The notes under the pieces: model-generated
What the model saw: the letters and a program-made list of their open reading frames with translations, nothing else
Told to the model about the DNA's origin: nothing
The model's database searches: none
Translations under genes and position numbers: made by a program
Assembly (NCBI GenBank): GCA_964586455.1
Contig: CAZPHV010000010.1
Span: 1 to 64,000, forward strand
Direction of reading: 5' to 3'
Source of the DNA: Aquimonas sp964586455
GTDB taxonomy: Bacteria > Pseudomonadota > Gammaproteobacteria > Xanthomonadales > Xanthomonadaceae
Length of the DNA: 64,000 nucleotides
Part shown: one piece after another, positions 1 through 7,939 of the stretch
How the letters are laid out: each line of letters begins with the position of its first letter
Position numbering within the stretch: position 1 is the first letter of the stretch

Positions 1-50
1 GTGATCCGAGCAAACTGCCGCTTAAGTTCCAAACAGAATGCAACGCTACA

Positions 51-842
51 CTAGAGCTTATGCCCCGAGTGGATCGCGCAGATGCCGCCGGTGAGGTTGC
101 GGTAGTCGCAGCGCTCCAGGCCAGCGGCTTCCATCATCGACTTCAGCTCCGCCTGCGGCGGGTGCTGGCGGATTGATTCTGCGAGGTACTGGTAGCTGTC
201 GCCATCACCTGCGAACAGCTTGCCCAGCCGCGGCAGCACCTGGAAAGAATGCAGGTCGTACAGGGGCTTCAACCACTGCGGCTGCACTTCCGAGAACTCC
301 AGCACCAGGGCGCGGCCGCCGACCTTGAGCACGCGCTGCATTTCATTCAGCGCCTTCTGTTTGTCGGTGACATTGCGCAGGCCGAAGGCGATGGTGACCA
401 GATCGAAGCTGGCGTCGGGAAACGGCAGCGCCTCGGCATTGAGCTGGGCATAGCGCAGGCCGCGAACCATGCCGCGGTCGGTCAGCCGATCGCGGCCGAC
501 GCGCAGCATGTCGCCGTTGATGTCGCCGATGATCACCTCACCGCTCTCGCCGACCCGCTCCAGCAGCAGTCGCGCGATGTCGCCGGTACCGCCGGCCAGG
601 TCCAGCACGCGGTCGCCGCGGCGCACGCCACTGGTGGCGACGAAGTAGCGCTTCCACAGGCGATGGATGCCGAAGCTCATGAGGTCATTCATGAGGTCGT
701 ACTTCGCGGCCACCGAGCTGAAGACCTGGCTGACCAGGCGCTTCTTGTCGGCGGTGGGCACCTCGCGGTAGCCGAAGTGGGTGGTGTCGGCGGGCGCGCT
801 CTGCGCGCGGGGGCTATCCGGTGCGTCGCTGGGTCTGTTCAT
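51..842 (-). CDS. ubiE: Ubiquinone/menaquinone biosynthesis C-methyltransferase UbiE
   Basis: The 263-residue protein is a class I SAM-dependent methyltransferase that C-methylates the benzoquinol ring in ubiquinone synthesis and demethylmenaquinol in menaquinone synthesis. The family N-terminus THFGYREV is at about 21-28. The SAM-binding glycine motif VLDLAGGTGDIA is at 79-90, and FGLRN and VLEFSEV blocks follow further on. Length matches the family (about 250). The first 20 residues are a variable Ser/Pro/Ala-rich extension. It is transcribed away from the acetyltransferase at 1230, so the gap between them holds divergent promoters. The usual partners ubiJ and ubiB are not in the window; they could lie beyond the left edge. 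The family call is secure; which quinone is the main product cannot be told from sequence. Confidence 0.96.
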   Translation of the reverse strand: MNRPSDAPDSPRAQSAPADTTHFGYREVPTADKKRLVSQVFSSVAAKYDLMNDLMSFGIHRLWKRYFVATSGVRRGDRVLDLAGGTGDIARLLLERVGESGEVIIGDINGDMLRVGRDRLTDRGMVRGLRYAQLNAEALPFPDASFDLVTIAFGLRNVTDKQKALNEMQRVLKVGGRALVLEFSEVQPQWLKPLYDLHSFQVLPRLGKLFAGDGDSYQYLAESIRQHPPQAELKSMMEAAGLERCDYRNLTGGICAIHSGHKL

Positions 843-1229
843 GGGCGGGGATTATCGCACCGCAGGCACCGCAGGGCGTCGTCGGCCTTCGCGCTGACGC
901 AAATGGCGATCAATCCGCGGCGCCGCGTCCTACACTGCGCGCCCAGCTCCCGCCACACTGTGCCTGCTACACCTGAGAGCGTTCGTCGTCGCCGTGTTCG
1001 CGCGGGTCGATTTCGGAATCGCGCTCGGTCACCTGCCCGAGCGGACGCTGGATCTCGACGGAACTGGCCCTTGCGGGGCGGTGCCGCGGCCTGGGACCCG
1101 GTCCGCTGGTTCAGCACCGAGCGCTTCACTCCGATCAAACGGCCGGGTTCGGTCGAGTCCGTCCCGCCGCCACCCTAGAATCGACCGCACGGGTCCTCCG
1201 CTGACCACGGTTGCACGGAAAAGCGATCA
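843..1229. other. Divergent intergenic region, ubiE / acetyltransferase
   Basis: This 387-bp stretch separates two divergent genes and should hold both promoters. I see no convincing coding frame: the open frames have Arg/Pro-rich composition typical of antisense high-GC DNA. No palindrome, RNA or recognisable operator stands out. Confidence 0.5.
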
Positions 1230-1703
1230 ATGAGTTCAAAACCCCTCGCGTCCATCGTCTGGACCTGCCTGCCCTTCGAAGCACTCGGCGTGCATCGCCT
1301 GTACGCGCTGATGCGGCTGCGGGTCGAGGTCTTCATCGTCGAGCAGAACTGCCCCTATCCAGATCTCGACGGCCGCGACGGGCTGCGCGACGTGTGGCAT
1401 CTGCTGGGCGAATCCGAGGGCAGGCTGCTGGCCTACGCGCGATTGCTGCCGCCAGCTGCGGCGTTTGAGACGCCTGCGATCGGTCGCGTGATCGTCCATC
1501 AGGACGCGCGAGGCAGCGGCCTTGCGCATGCGCTGATGCACGAAGCCACCTCGCGCTGCCAAGCGCTGTGGCCGGCTCAGGCGATCACCCTCGGCGCGCA
1601 GTCGCATCTGCAACGCTACTACGCGGCGCACGGGTTTGAAGTGTGCTCCGAGGAGTACCTCGAAGACGGCATCCCGCACGTGGATATGCGGCGGCCCGCG
1701 TAG
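1230..1703 (+). CDS. GNAT family N-acetyltransferase, ElaA type
   Basis: The 157-residue protein resembles E. coli ElaA, a GNAT-fold acetyltransferase of unknown acceptor. ElaA-type features are the RLRVEVFIVEQNCPYPDLDG block at about 32-51, followed by GRVIVHQDARGSGLAHALM, which is the acetyl-CoA pyrophosphate-binding loop (R/Q-x-x-G-x-G/A pattern), and a C-terminal LQRYYAAHGFEV motif. Length equals the family norm (about 150). Start: ATG at 1230, with no strong Shine-Dalgarno sequence visible. It stands alone, with repeats directly downstream. The family is clear; the substrate is unknown. Confidence 0.88.
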   Translation: MSSKPLASIVWTCLPFEALGVHRLYALMRLRVEVFIVEQNCPYPDLDGRDGLRDVWHLLGESEGRLLAYARLLPPAAAFETPAIGRVIVHQDARGSGLAHALMHEATSRCQALWPAQAITLGAQSHLQRYYAAHGFEVCSEEYLEDGIPHVDMRRPA

Positions 1704-1788
1704 GGCGGTTCGAGCACATCGCCACGCGCTTCGCTACGGCATCACTCGCCGCTACGCGATCTGCCTGGGGTGCCGATCTCATCGCGAC

Positions 1789-1953
1789 GGCGGATCAAGA
1801 TCCGCCCTACGGCAGATTCCGCGTGGGGGTCTTGACCCGCCGCACTCCCGAACCTGCGCGGGGTGATCATGTCCCACCGCACTCCTGAACCTGCGCGGGG
1901 TGATCATGTCCTACCGCATTCCCGAACCTGCGTAGGGCGGGTCTTGACCCGCC
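1789..1953. repeat. REP-like palindromes, GGCGGATCaaGATCCGCC family
   Basis: Two near-identical 22-bp palindromes, each with GTAGG attached, face each other at 1789-1810 and 1932-1953; a half copy is at 1821-1842. The core is GGCGGATC-AA-GATCCGCC, with a GGGTC variant in the second copy. The same family recurs at 10845-11130. It behaves like extragenic palindromic DNA and could fold into a cruciform or RNA hairpin beyond the acetyltransferase gene. Confidence 0.85.
1840..1937. repeat. 37-bp tandem repeat, about 2.6 copies
   Basis: Units beginning CCGCACTCCCGAACCTGCG start at 1840, 1877 and 1914, an exact 37-bp period with only a few substitutions. Each full unit contains TGATCATG. The array lies between two facing REP-like palindromes and probably arose by duplication of one of them with its flank. 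Confidence 0.85.
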
Positions 1954-2043
1954 GCCCGGATGCGGGAACGCCCTTGCAACCGCCGCATCGGGGTTCGCCG
2001 ATAGGGCATCACCAACGGGCATCGATCACGCGCAACTTCGCCC

Positions 2044-2499
2044 CTACCGCGTCACCACCTCGCGATGCATCGGTGCCAGCTTGGCGAGCAGTTTGTTCTG
2101 CGCCGAAAACGGCACCCCTCTGGCGCGCATTGCGTCCTGCAGGATTTCGACCAGCGCGTTGAACTCGTCGCGGCGGATGTCCAGGCCTTCGTGCGATTCC
2201 GCCATGCTGCGGCCGCTGTACACGCAATCGCCGCCGAGGATCACGCAGAACTGCTCGACCAGCTGCTGCTTCACCCGCGTCTGGTCGGAAAACTCGAAGA
2301 ACTCACGCGTGCGGCTATCCGCCAACAGACGCTGCATGAAGTCATCCATCAGAACGGTCAGGCCATCCACACCGCCGAACTCGGCCAGCACAGGGCGCAG
2401 CTCGGGGTGGGCTGGCGCGGGGTTGACGGGCTCGGCGGCCGTGGGGCCGGCAAGAACGAGGGCGGCCGTCAGCAGTGCGCCGCGAAAGAAGTTCATCAT
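2044..2499 (-). CDS. Exported group 1 truncated haemoglobin
   Basis: The 151-residue protein has a signal peptide (hydrophobic stretch 8-20, AxA-like end near 22) followed by a truncated-globin domain. The likely proximal haem ligand is His103 in SHEGLDI, which matches the family's (A/S)HxGLxI motif. Most truncated haemoglobins are cytosolic, so a periplasmic form suggests O2, NO or peroxide chemistry in the envelope. It starts 19 bp after the DUF3034 gene on the same strand, so the two probably form an operon encoding an envelope pair. The family is well supported; the ligand and role are inferred. Confidence 0.85.
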   Translation of the reverse strand: MMNFFRGALLTAALVLAGPTAAEPVNPAPAHPELRPVLAEFGGVDGLTVLMDDFMQRLLADSRTREFFEFSDQTRVKQQLVEQFCVILGGDCVYSGRSMAESHEGLDIRRDEFNALVEILQDAMRARGVPFSAQNKLLAKLAPMHREVVTR

Positions 2500-2518
2500 C
2501 GGTACTCTCCGGAAAATG

Positions 2519-3409
2519 TCAGAAGCCCAGCTGCAGGCTCAGATACCAGCCGCGCTGATCGTCTTCGATCACGATGTTGCCGAGATCGACATAGGCGAGT
2601 GTCAGCGAGGCGTGCTTGTTGGGCGCCCAGGCCAGGAACACGTCCCATGCGTTGTCCTCGCGGGCGATGCCAAGCTTGTCGGGCTTGCTGCGGAACTCCG
2701 CGCCCAGCGCCAGATTCGGGCTGAGAAGTCGTGCCACGCTTCCTTCGATCTCGATGCTGCGACTATCGCTCAAGTCGCCGCCGAAGCCGAGGATGCCGAA
2801 CTGGTTGGCGCGGGTGTAACGCAGCGTTCCATTCACCAGCAGGCTGCTGTTGAGGTAGATCTTGGTGGCGGACACATAGAAGTCGATGTCGTCGCGGCGC
2901 TGCGCACCGACAAAGGCCAGCACGTCGGGCTGATCATTGCGCTTGTGCATCGCGCCGACCGCGATCTGCGGCAGCCAACTGTCCTGTTCGTAGACCGCAT
3001 CGCCGGCGACCTTCACTTTCACGCCCACGGTGTCCTGGGTGAAGGTGAATCCCCGACCCAGCCCCAAGGCGGCGCCGACGTCGCGGGTGTCGAAGCGCTG
3101 GCGGGCGATGCTGAGCTCGACCCGGTCGTACAGGCCGACCAGGGCGCCATAGCTGTCCAGTGAATAGTCGGATAGGCCGACCCGGGTATAGAACGCACTC
3201 GCACCGATCTGATCGCGCGTGCCGTAGCCGCCGATCAGGGCCCATGGCGTCAAGCCGCCGCCGCCTGCGCCTTCGATCTGGCTCACGCCGCCGGTCAGCA
3301 GCAGCTTGCCGCCGTAGCGCGAGGGCTCGGATTGCGCGGAAGCGGGCGCCGCAGCTGCCGCGCATAGCGCGATAGCCAGCACTGCTTGCGGGAGAAAGTT
3401 CGATTGCAT
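2519..3409 (-). CDS. DUF3034 family outer-membrane beta-barrel protein
   Basis: The 296-residue exported protein has an N-terminal signal peptide (hydrophobic core around 8-20, ending ASAQ) and then alternating short beta-strands rich in Tyr and Gly, ending in a terminal Phe (SLQLGF), the typical signature of outer-membrane barrel assembly. The sequence matches the uncharacterised DUF3034 family. I chose ATG at 3409 because the signal peptide begins there; upstream codons give a basic, low-complexity sequence. It is the first gene of a probable two-gene operon with the truncated haemoglobin 19 bp downstream. Function is unknown. Confidence 0.8.
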   Translation of the reverse strand: MQSNFLPQAVLAIALCAAAAAPASAQSEPSRYGGKLLLTGGVSQIEGAGGGGLTPWALIGGYGTRDQIGASAFYTRVGLSDYSLDSYGALVGLYDRVELSIARQRFDTRDVGAALGLGRGFTFTQDTVGVKVKVAGDAVYEQDSWLPQIAVGAMHKRNDQPDVLAFVGAQRRDDIDFYVSATKIYLNSSLLVNGTLRYTRANQFGILGFGGDLSDSRSIEIEGSVARLLSPNLALGAEFRSKPDKLGIAREDNAWDVFLAWAPNKHASLTLAYVDLGNIVIEDDQRGWYLSLQLGF

Positions 3410-3940
3410 GCACGGTCCTCGCGTCAGGGGTGGGGCCGGCGCGTTGCACCCGCCGTGCCAGGACATACGCAGGTGCCCTGGCGATTGGATGCAGTGGAAA
3501 GTGCACGGAGTTGTGCAGGAACTGTGTAGGCGATGTTCGCTGCGGCACGGTGCGGACGAGGCCCGGTCCACCCCGGAAAAAACCCTTGGCTGCGGCCAGG
3601 TTCTGGTCGATGCGCTGCGCTTATCTACCCTACAAGAGCGAGTGACGCGTTGCCTCAAACGAAGCCGCCAGCTTCGGAGCGTGGAGTGGCTGCAGGCGCG
3701 ATGGGGCTTCAAGACTCAGCGCCAGCGAAGCTTCGAGCTTGTCGCCTCCGCTTTGTTCTTTGCAGGGCGTCACTCGAGTCGTAGCGTAGATAAGCGCAGC
3801 GCATCGACCAACGCGTCCGAACGACGCAGACTGTTCGAGCGATGTCGTAGAGCTCATCGCTCACCGCACAACGCGCTCATCGCCAAAGCTCTGCGGCGCT
3901 CTCGCTTTCGCTTTCGCTTTCAACTTTCGGCTTTCAGCTT
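3410..3940. other. Gene-free region between DUF3034 and Rieske genes
   Basis: This 531-bp region must carry the promoter of the DUF3034-haemoglobin operon near 3410-3550. The rest is taken up by an inverted-repeat element (3604-3810) and a short tandem array (3905-3951). I see no credible gene. Confidence 0.6.
3604..3810. repeat. 207-bp element with 30-bp inverted ends
   Basis: The left end (3604-3633) reads TGGTCGATGCGCTGCGCTTA plus TCTACCCTAC. The right end (3781-3810) is its reverse complement with one mismatch in 30, and weaker inverted similarity continues inward for about 20 bp. A third, solitary copy of the end is at 4941-4970. No transposase is encoded, so this looks like a non-autonomous MITE- or REP-type unit. 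Confidence 0.8.
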
Positions 3941-3951
3941 TCAGCTTTCAG
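3905..3951. repeat. CTTTCG / CTTTCAG short tandem array
   Basis: Two perfect CTTTCG hexamers at 3905-3916 pass through a degenerate unit into heptamers: CTTTCGG at 3924-3930 and three CTTTCAG at 3931-3951. The stop codon of the Rieske gene (3941-3943) lies inside the array, so the last codons of that gene are made from it. Confidence 0.8.
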
Positions 3952-4273
3952 CCAGCCACACCCCATCGCCCTCGACCCGCAGCGCCACGGCCCGCAGAGA
4001 CTGCCCCTTGCACGGCCCGGCCACGCACAGGCCGGCAGGCAGCGCGAAGCTCGCCCCGTGCGCCGCGCAGATCAGATGGGCGCCCTCCATCAGGAACTTG
4101 CCCGGCGCCCAGTCCAGTCGACGTCCGGCATGCGGGCAGACGTTCAAAAAGGCGGAAACCTCGGCGCCTTGGCGCAGCAGCAGCAGCGACTCCGACGTGC
4201 CAGCCACTTCTGCATCAAAGGCCACCGGCTGCAGCTCGGGAAGATCGTCGAGGGCACACAGGCGATGGGTCAT
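3941..4273 (-). CDS. Small Rieske [2Fe-2S] ferredoxin-like protein
   Basis: The 110-residue protein has the Rieske cluster signature C-x-H ... C-x-x-H: CPHAGRRLDW in the first loop and CAAHGASF in the second, giving two Cys and two His ligands for a [2Fe-2S] cluster. There is no signal or transmembrane segment, so it resembles soluble Rieske ferredoxins that feed electrons to oxygenases, or nitrite reductase small-subunit-like proteins. No oxygenase gene is nearby. I chose ATG at 4273 because the conserved domain begins directly after it; an upstream ATG at 4417 would add 48 residues of poor composition. The C-terminus runs into a CTTTCAG array that supplies the stop. Confidence 0.8.
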   Translation of the reverse strand: MTHRLCALDDLPELQPVAFDAEVAGTSESLLLLRQGAEVSAFLNVCPHAGRRLDWAPGKFLMEGAHLICAAHGASFALPAGLCVAGPCKGQSLRAVALRVEGDGVWLAES

Positions 4274-4560
4274 GGGAGGGGCTTCAGGGGCAAGGGGTGC
4301 AAAGCATACATACGCAGGGGAAGCAGACGCTGTAACCGAAGGCGGGCCCCATTGGAGTGCTTCAGTCGCGTAGTCGGCGCTGAACCCGCCCAGGGCGACG
4401 GACTGTTCTGCGCGCACGCCGAGGCGGTTGATCGAGCGCTTTGCTGGATCAACCGCCGCGAAAGCGTTCAGCCGCCGCTGGGTTTCGACCTTGAGGCCGG
4501 AGGCGTGCGCCTCAATACTGCGCCAACGCCCGCAGGATGCAGGCGCTCATAGGAACAGCC

Positions 4561-4833
4561 ATGCGCCCCGCTTTCGTTCAGCTCCGCCTGCCCCGTAATC
4601 CGCTGCTGCGCCTGCTGCTGGCGGTAGTGGGGATCGCCGTGCTGTCGTTCTTCGCCTTGGCGGGGGCGGCACTGGCCGCTGCAGCGCTGGCGGCCCTGGG
4701 CCTGCGCAGCCTTTGGTGGAAGTTGCGCGGTGGCCGTGTAGCCACTAGCCCTAGGACCGGCGACGTTCTTGAAGGTGATTTCACAGTGGTCGAGAAAGAG
4801 CGCGTCAACCTGCCGCCGCGCAGGGAAGGCTGA
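4561..4833 (+). CDS. Small single-pass membrane protein, unknown function
   Basis: The 90-residue protein has a basic N-terminus, a long Ala/Leu-rich hydrophobic segment (about 15-45), then a Trp/Lys/Arg patch (SLWWKLRGG) and a soluble tail containing GDVLEGDFTVVEK. This tail is non-random and looks like the C-terminus of conserved hypothetical proteins in related bacteria. I prefer the ATG at 4561, preceded by AGGAACAG, over the in-frame ATG at 4537. It is divergent from the Rieske gene, leaving about 290 bp for two promoters. The role is not known. Confidence 0.6.
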   Translation: MRPAFVQLRLPRNPLLRLLLAVVGIAVLSFFALAGAALAAAALAALGLRSLWWKLRGGRVATSPRTGDVLEGDFTVVEKERVNLPPRREG

Positions 4834-5749
4834 GTCCGGCTCCTGGAGGTCTGTTCGGCACCTGATGGGGTCGAATGTCAGTTCTGGCTGGGGAATGTTC
4901 ACGTAGATACCGCGTATGGGCCTTGCGTGTCGAGAGGTTCTGGTAGATGCGCTGCGCTTATCTACCCTACGACTGACCTACAACTCGCCTACAGCTCACC
5001 TACGACTGACCTGCGACTCGAAGGATGTTCGGGAGCGGCGGAGCTTCGGCGATCCGGGCGCGCTCCCGCGGCAACGGCAGCAGGGAGCGCATCGTGTCCG
5101 CCGAGCCACTCACCCGCGCTTGTCCCGTTCCGTGAGAGGAGCCGATGCCGTTGATGCCCTCGCTGCGAGGGCGAGCTCGGGCCTTGCTTGACTCCGCCAA
5201 TCGCGCAATCCGCAGACGGGTGCGCGCAGCGCTATGCGCCTGAGCGGGAAGGCGGGTCCGTGGCGCGTTTCGGGCGACGTGGTGCTGGCGGGCGTTGGCG
5301 GTCGGCTGTCGTGCGGTGGGTCGTCGCGTGGGACGTGGTGGCCGGGCTCGCGCAGGTGGTCGGGCAGCATCAGGTCCATGGCTGCGCTGCCTGTCGTGAT
5401 GCGTGGACTGCGTTCGCGGCGGCCCGAAGCGGCTCTGGCGGCCGCGGCGAGTGGCTGCCGCGCTGACATGGTGGAAGGGCGTCTGTGGCTGCGGCTGCAG
5501 CTGCGAGCAGGCGCAGCCGCGGTTTGCGGGTTTCGCGCTGGAACATGGGCGGACTCCTCGGCAGTTCGCGCGCAGGGCGCAGTGACTGCAGTGGACGCCC
5601 GCCAGCGGAACTGACGGCGGCGCGTTGTGGCGATTTGCGGGCAATGCGTTTCGCGGCCCACCACCCATGGTGATCGCACGCCCAGGTGGCGGAACGCGCA
5701 AGCCGCGCGTCCCGATCAAGCCCTCACCGGAGTCGCTGCGGTGCTCGGG
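4834..5749. other. 916-bp gene-poor region with repeats
   Basis: This is the longest stretch without a gene. Its left part holds a repeat end and an 11-bp tandem array (4941-5020). The open frames in the rest are Arg/Pro/Ala/His-rich with no recognisable domain, secondary-structure pattern or start context. It may be decayed coding DNA, but I can identify nothing in it. Confidence 0.55.
4941..5020. repeat. Solitary repeat end plus 11-bp tandem array
   Basis: Positions 4941-4970 repeat the end of the 3604-3810 element almost exactly (GGTAGATGCGCTGCGC core, itself an imperfect palindrome). From 4966 five 11-bp units follow: CCTACGACTGA, CCTACAACTCG, CCTACAGCTCA, CCTACGACTGA and CCTGCGACTCG. 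The array seems to have grown from the last bases (CCTAC) of the repeat. Confidence 0.8.
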
Positions 5750-7597
5750 TCAATCCGGTTGCCAGCGCATGCGCAGAGGCCCGATTGCGTGTCCGCTCGC
5801 CGAGGTCGCCACTGCGGTCATGCCGAGCCGCTCAATGCTCAGCGCGCCTGCGCCTGCCGCCAGGGTGTGCGATTGCAGGCCGCAGCGCGCCAGATCGCGC
5901 GCCGCTGAGCGGGTCGCGCCGGGCTGCAGCGCGTCCTCTGCCGCCTTGCCGCCGACGCTGATGTCGACCGGCTGCGCATTCGCGCGAGCGTCAGGCTCGC
6001 CGACTTCGCTTGGATCGGGTGGCGCTGCGTCCTGCCATGGGTCGTGGCTGCCGCCCGATTCGATGCAGCCGGCCAGTGGATCCAACAGCGCGGCTCCGGT
6101 TGCACCCAGCCGCAGCCGCGTGCCCGGCGCCAGATGGAACACCAGCGCCTGCAGCGCACCGGGCGCGGCGGTGGGATCGCGCACAAACACCCAGCCGCCT
6201 TCCTTGCCAACAGCCTCGACCGTATCGACGCCGTCGGCGGAGTCGATGCGCAGCGCGCTGGCTTCGTCCACTCCGAAGCCGAAGCGCGCATCGGTCTGCG
6301 CCAGCAGACGCAGCAGCCGCGGCTCACGCGCGCGCTCGGAGAAATGGGTGTCGACCAGCGCCTGCGCGGCCAGGCCCAAGCCGCCCGCCGGCCAGATCGT
6401 GAGCGCGACTTCTTCGTCCGCTGAACACAGTCCGGCGCGTGCGCAGCCCGGCTCAGGTGGCGCTGCGCGGCGCGCGGGCTCGATCAAGGCCGAGGCCGGG
6501 CTACCATTGGTCAGCATGGCCGCGCCCGCCTGCACCGCTGCGCCCGCGCTGGTGCCGGCAACGACCAGATCGCCGCGGGCATGCGCCGCGCGCAGGGCGG
6601 TCAGCCAGGGCAGGGCGCTGCCGTCAGCTGCGAAAAACGCCTGCCGCAGCCGCCATTGGTCGCCACCGCTGAAGAACACGCCCTGCGCGGCGTCGAGCTG
6701 AGCCATCAATGCCTGCGGCTGAGCGCAGACCTGCTCCTGCTGCGCATGCAGGTCTGGATAGACGTGCTCGCGGGCGTGCAGGCCGAGAACGGCCGCGCGC
6801 AGCGTGCCCAGGCCGCTGCAGTCGCCGTTTTCGAGGGTGCGAGCCAGCGCTGCATCCAGCGGCCACCACGTCGCTTGCGCGCCCAGTGCTTCGAGGGCGG
6901 ACAGGTAGAAGTCGACCGGCTCCATCGGGTCCAGCGAAGAGGCGGTGACCACGAGAACGCGCGGAACCCGGTCCGGGCTGCGCAGGGATGCAGCCTCAAC
7001 GAAGGCGCGCAGCACCGCTTCACCGTGAGGCTGAGCATTGAGATCGAGGTGGACACCCTCGCGTTTGCGACGGCCTTCTGGGTCCTGCTGCGGCAGCTCA
7101 AGCGCCGACAGCACGCGTGTGCGTTCGGCATCGGTCATCTGCTGCCAGGGGCTGCGCTTCCGGCGTGGGCAGGAGGCGCCGTTGCGCGCATCAAGACAGA
7201 GCGTGAACAGTACATCCTCGATCTCGCGTGCGCCGACAGGGGTATCACCGAGTCGAGACGAGGCGAGGCCGAGCATGCGTTCGATCTGTCGCAGCAGAGG
7301 GCGTCGTTGCGCCGGCCAGGAGTCATCCAGAGCCGTGCTGTGAAAGGACTCAGGGCGGATCTGATAGCGCGGCTCGGCCCGCGAAGAGGCGCCTGAATCG
7401 GGCGCTTTCGTGCATGCCCGCAAAGCAAGATCCGAACAGATGGGCAGCGCACCTCCAGCGAGAATAAGCGTCGTGACGGAGTGTTCCGATGCAGAATCAA
7501 GGGTGTTCGGCGGTGCATCAGTCGAAGGGGTTCCCGCGAGCGCAAGAGCGCTTAGCAGAAGCAGGCAGGGCAGGGCGGCGCACGATGGGGTAGTCAT
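5750..7597 (-). CDS. Exported cyanophycinase-family (S51) peptidase
   Basis: The 615-residue precursor has a signal peptide (hydrophobic 8-21 after MTTPSCAALPC) and a peptidase S51 fold. The nucleophile elbow GTSAGAA places Ser350. SGGDQ is at about 310-314. DTHFSERAREPR at 416-427 matches in spacing the cyanophycinase pocket, where Asp, His and three Arg bind the beta-Asp-Arg polymer. Cyanophycinases release beta-Asp-Arg dipeptides from cyanophycin. The protein is much longer than CphB (about 270) because of an insert around 70-190 and a C-terminal domain, and is closer in design to secreted CphE-type enzymes. It is divergent from the TonB receptor at 7940. The start at 7597 is chosen for the signal peptide. 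The family is firm; the cyanophycin substrate is inferred. Confidence 0.8.
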   Translation of the reverse strand: MTTPSCAALPCLLLLSALALAGTPSTDAPPNTLDSASEHSVTTLILAGGALPICSDLALRACTKAPDSGASSRAEPRYQIRPESFHSTALDDSWPAQRRPLLRQIERMLGLASSRLGDTPVGAREIEDVLFTLCLDARNGASCPRRKRSPWQQMTDAERTRVLSALELPQQDPEGRRKREGVHLDLNAQPHGEAVLRAFVEAASLRSPDRVPRVLVVTASSLDPMEPVDFYLSALEALGAQATWWPLDAALARTLENGDCSGLGTLRAAVLGLHAREHVYPDLHAQQEQVCAQPQALMAQLDAAQGVFFSGGDQWRLRQAFFAADGSALPWLTALRAAHARGDLVVAGTSAGAAVQAGAAMLTNGSPASALIEPARRAAPPEPGCARAGLCSADEEVALTIWPAGGLGLAAQALVDTHFSERAREPRLLRLLAQTDARFGFGVDEASALRIDSADGVDTVEAVGKEGGWVFVRDPTAAPGALQALVFHLAPGTRLRLGATGAALLDPLAGCIESGGSHDPWQDAAPPDPSEVGEPDARANAQPVDISVGGKAAEDALQPGATRSAARDLARCGLQSHTLAAGAGALSIERLGMTAVATSASGHAIGPLRMRWQPD

Positions 7598-7733
7598 GCG
7601 AACCACGGTAGCCAGCCGCTTCGCCTCCTTGCAAGCGGGCGCTCGTGCGGCTTCCTCGTGAACGCAGGTGTCGACTTGACGCGGCGCGAAGCTCGGCGTA
7701 ATCCTTCGTCGCAGTGTTCCCACGTCTGCGCCC

Positions 7734-7805
7734 ATGTCCAAGCCGCTGAACCACATCCGGCACATCGCGCGCACCTACTACTTGAGCGAGTGGTGGGACG
7801 AGTAG
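7734..7805 (+). CDS. Possible 23-residue small ORF upstream of the TonB receptor
   Basis: A short frame starting ATG TCC AAG CCG encodes 23 residues rich in His, Arg, Tyr and Trp and ending YLSEWWDE before TAG. It lies 134 bp upstream of the TonB-dependent receptor start, in the divergent promoter region. Composition differs from random high-GC frames, but there is no strong ribosome-binding site and I recognise no family. It could be a leader peptide, a small protein or chance. Confidence 0.2.
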   Translation: MSKPLNHIRHIARTYYLSEWWDE

Positions 7806-7939
7806 CCGTTTCCCCGCGGTAACCCAGCCATTGAGCACGCACGCGGTCGCCTTCGGCCCGCGTCCGCCTGCTATCTGCTATCCGTGTCCATGCCCCGGTC
7901 GCCTCTGCGCGCCAGCGGGCTCTCGTGGGGAACAACACC

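Noticed and set aside
839..1138. Minus-strand open frame of 99 codons upstream of ubiE
   Set aside because: Arg/Pro-rich composition, no family resemblance and no start context; typical chance frame in GC-rich DNA.
5000..5719. Long minus-strand open frames in the gene-poor region
   Set aside because: Residue make-up is dominated by Arg, Pro, Ala and His without any hydrophobic or helical pattern, and a competing frame of similar length overlaps it.
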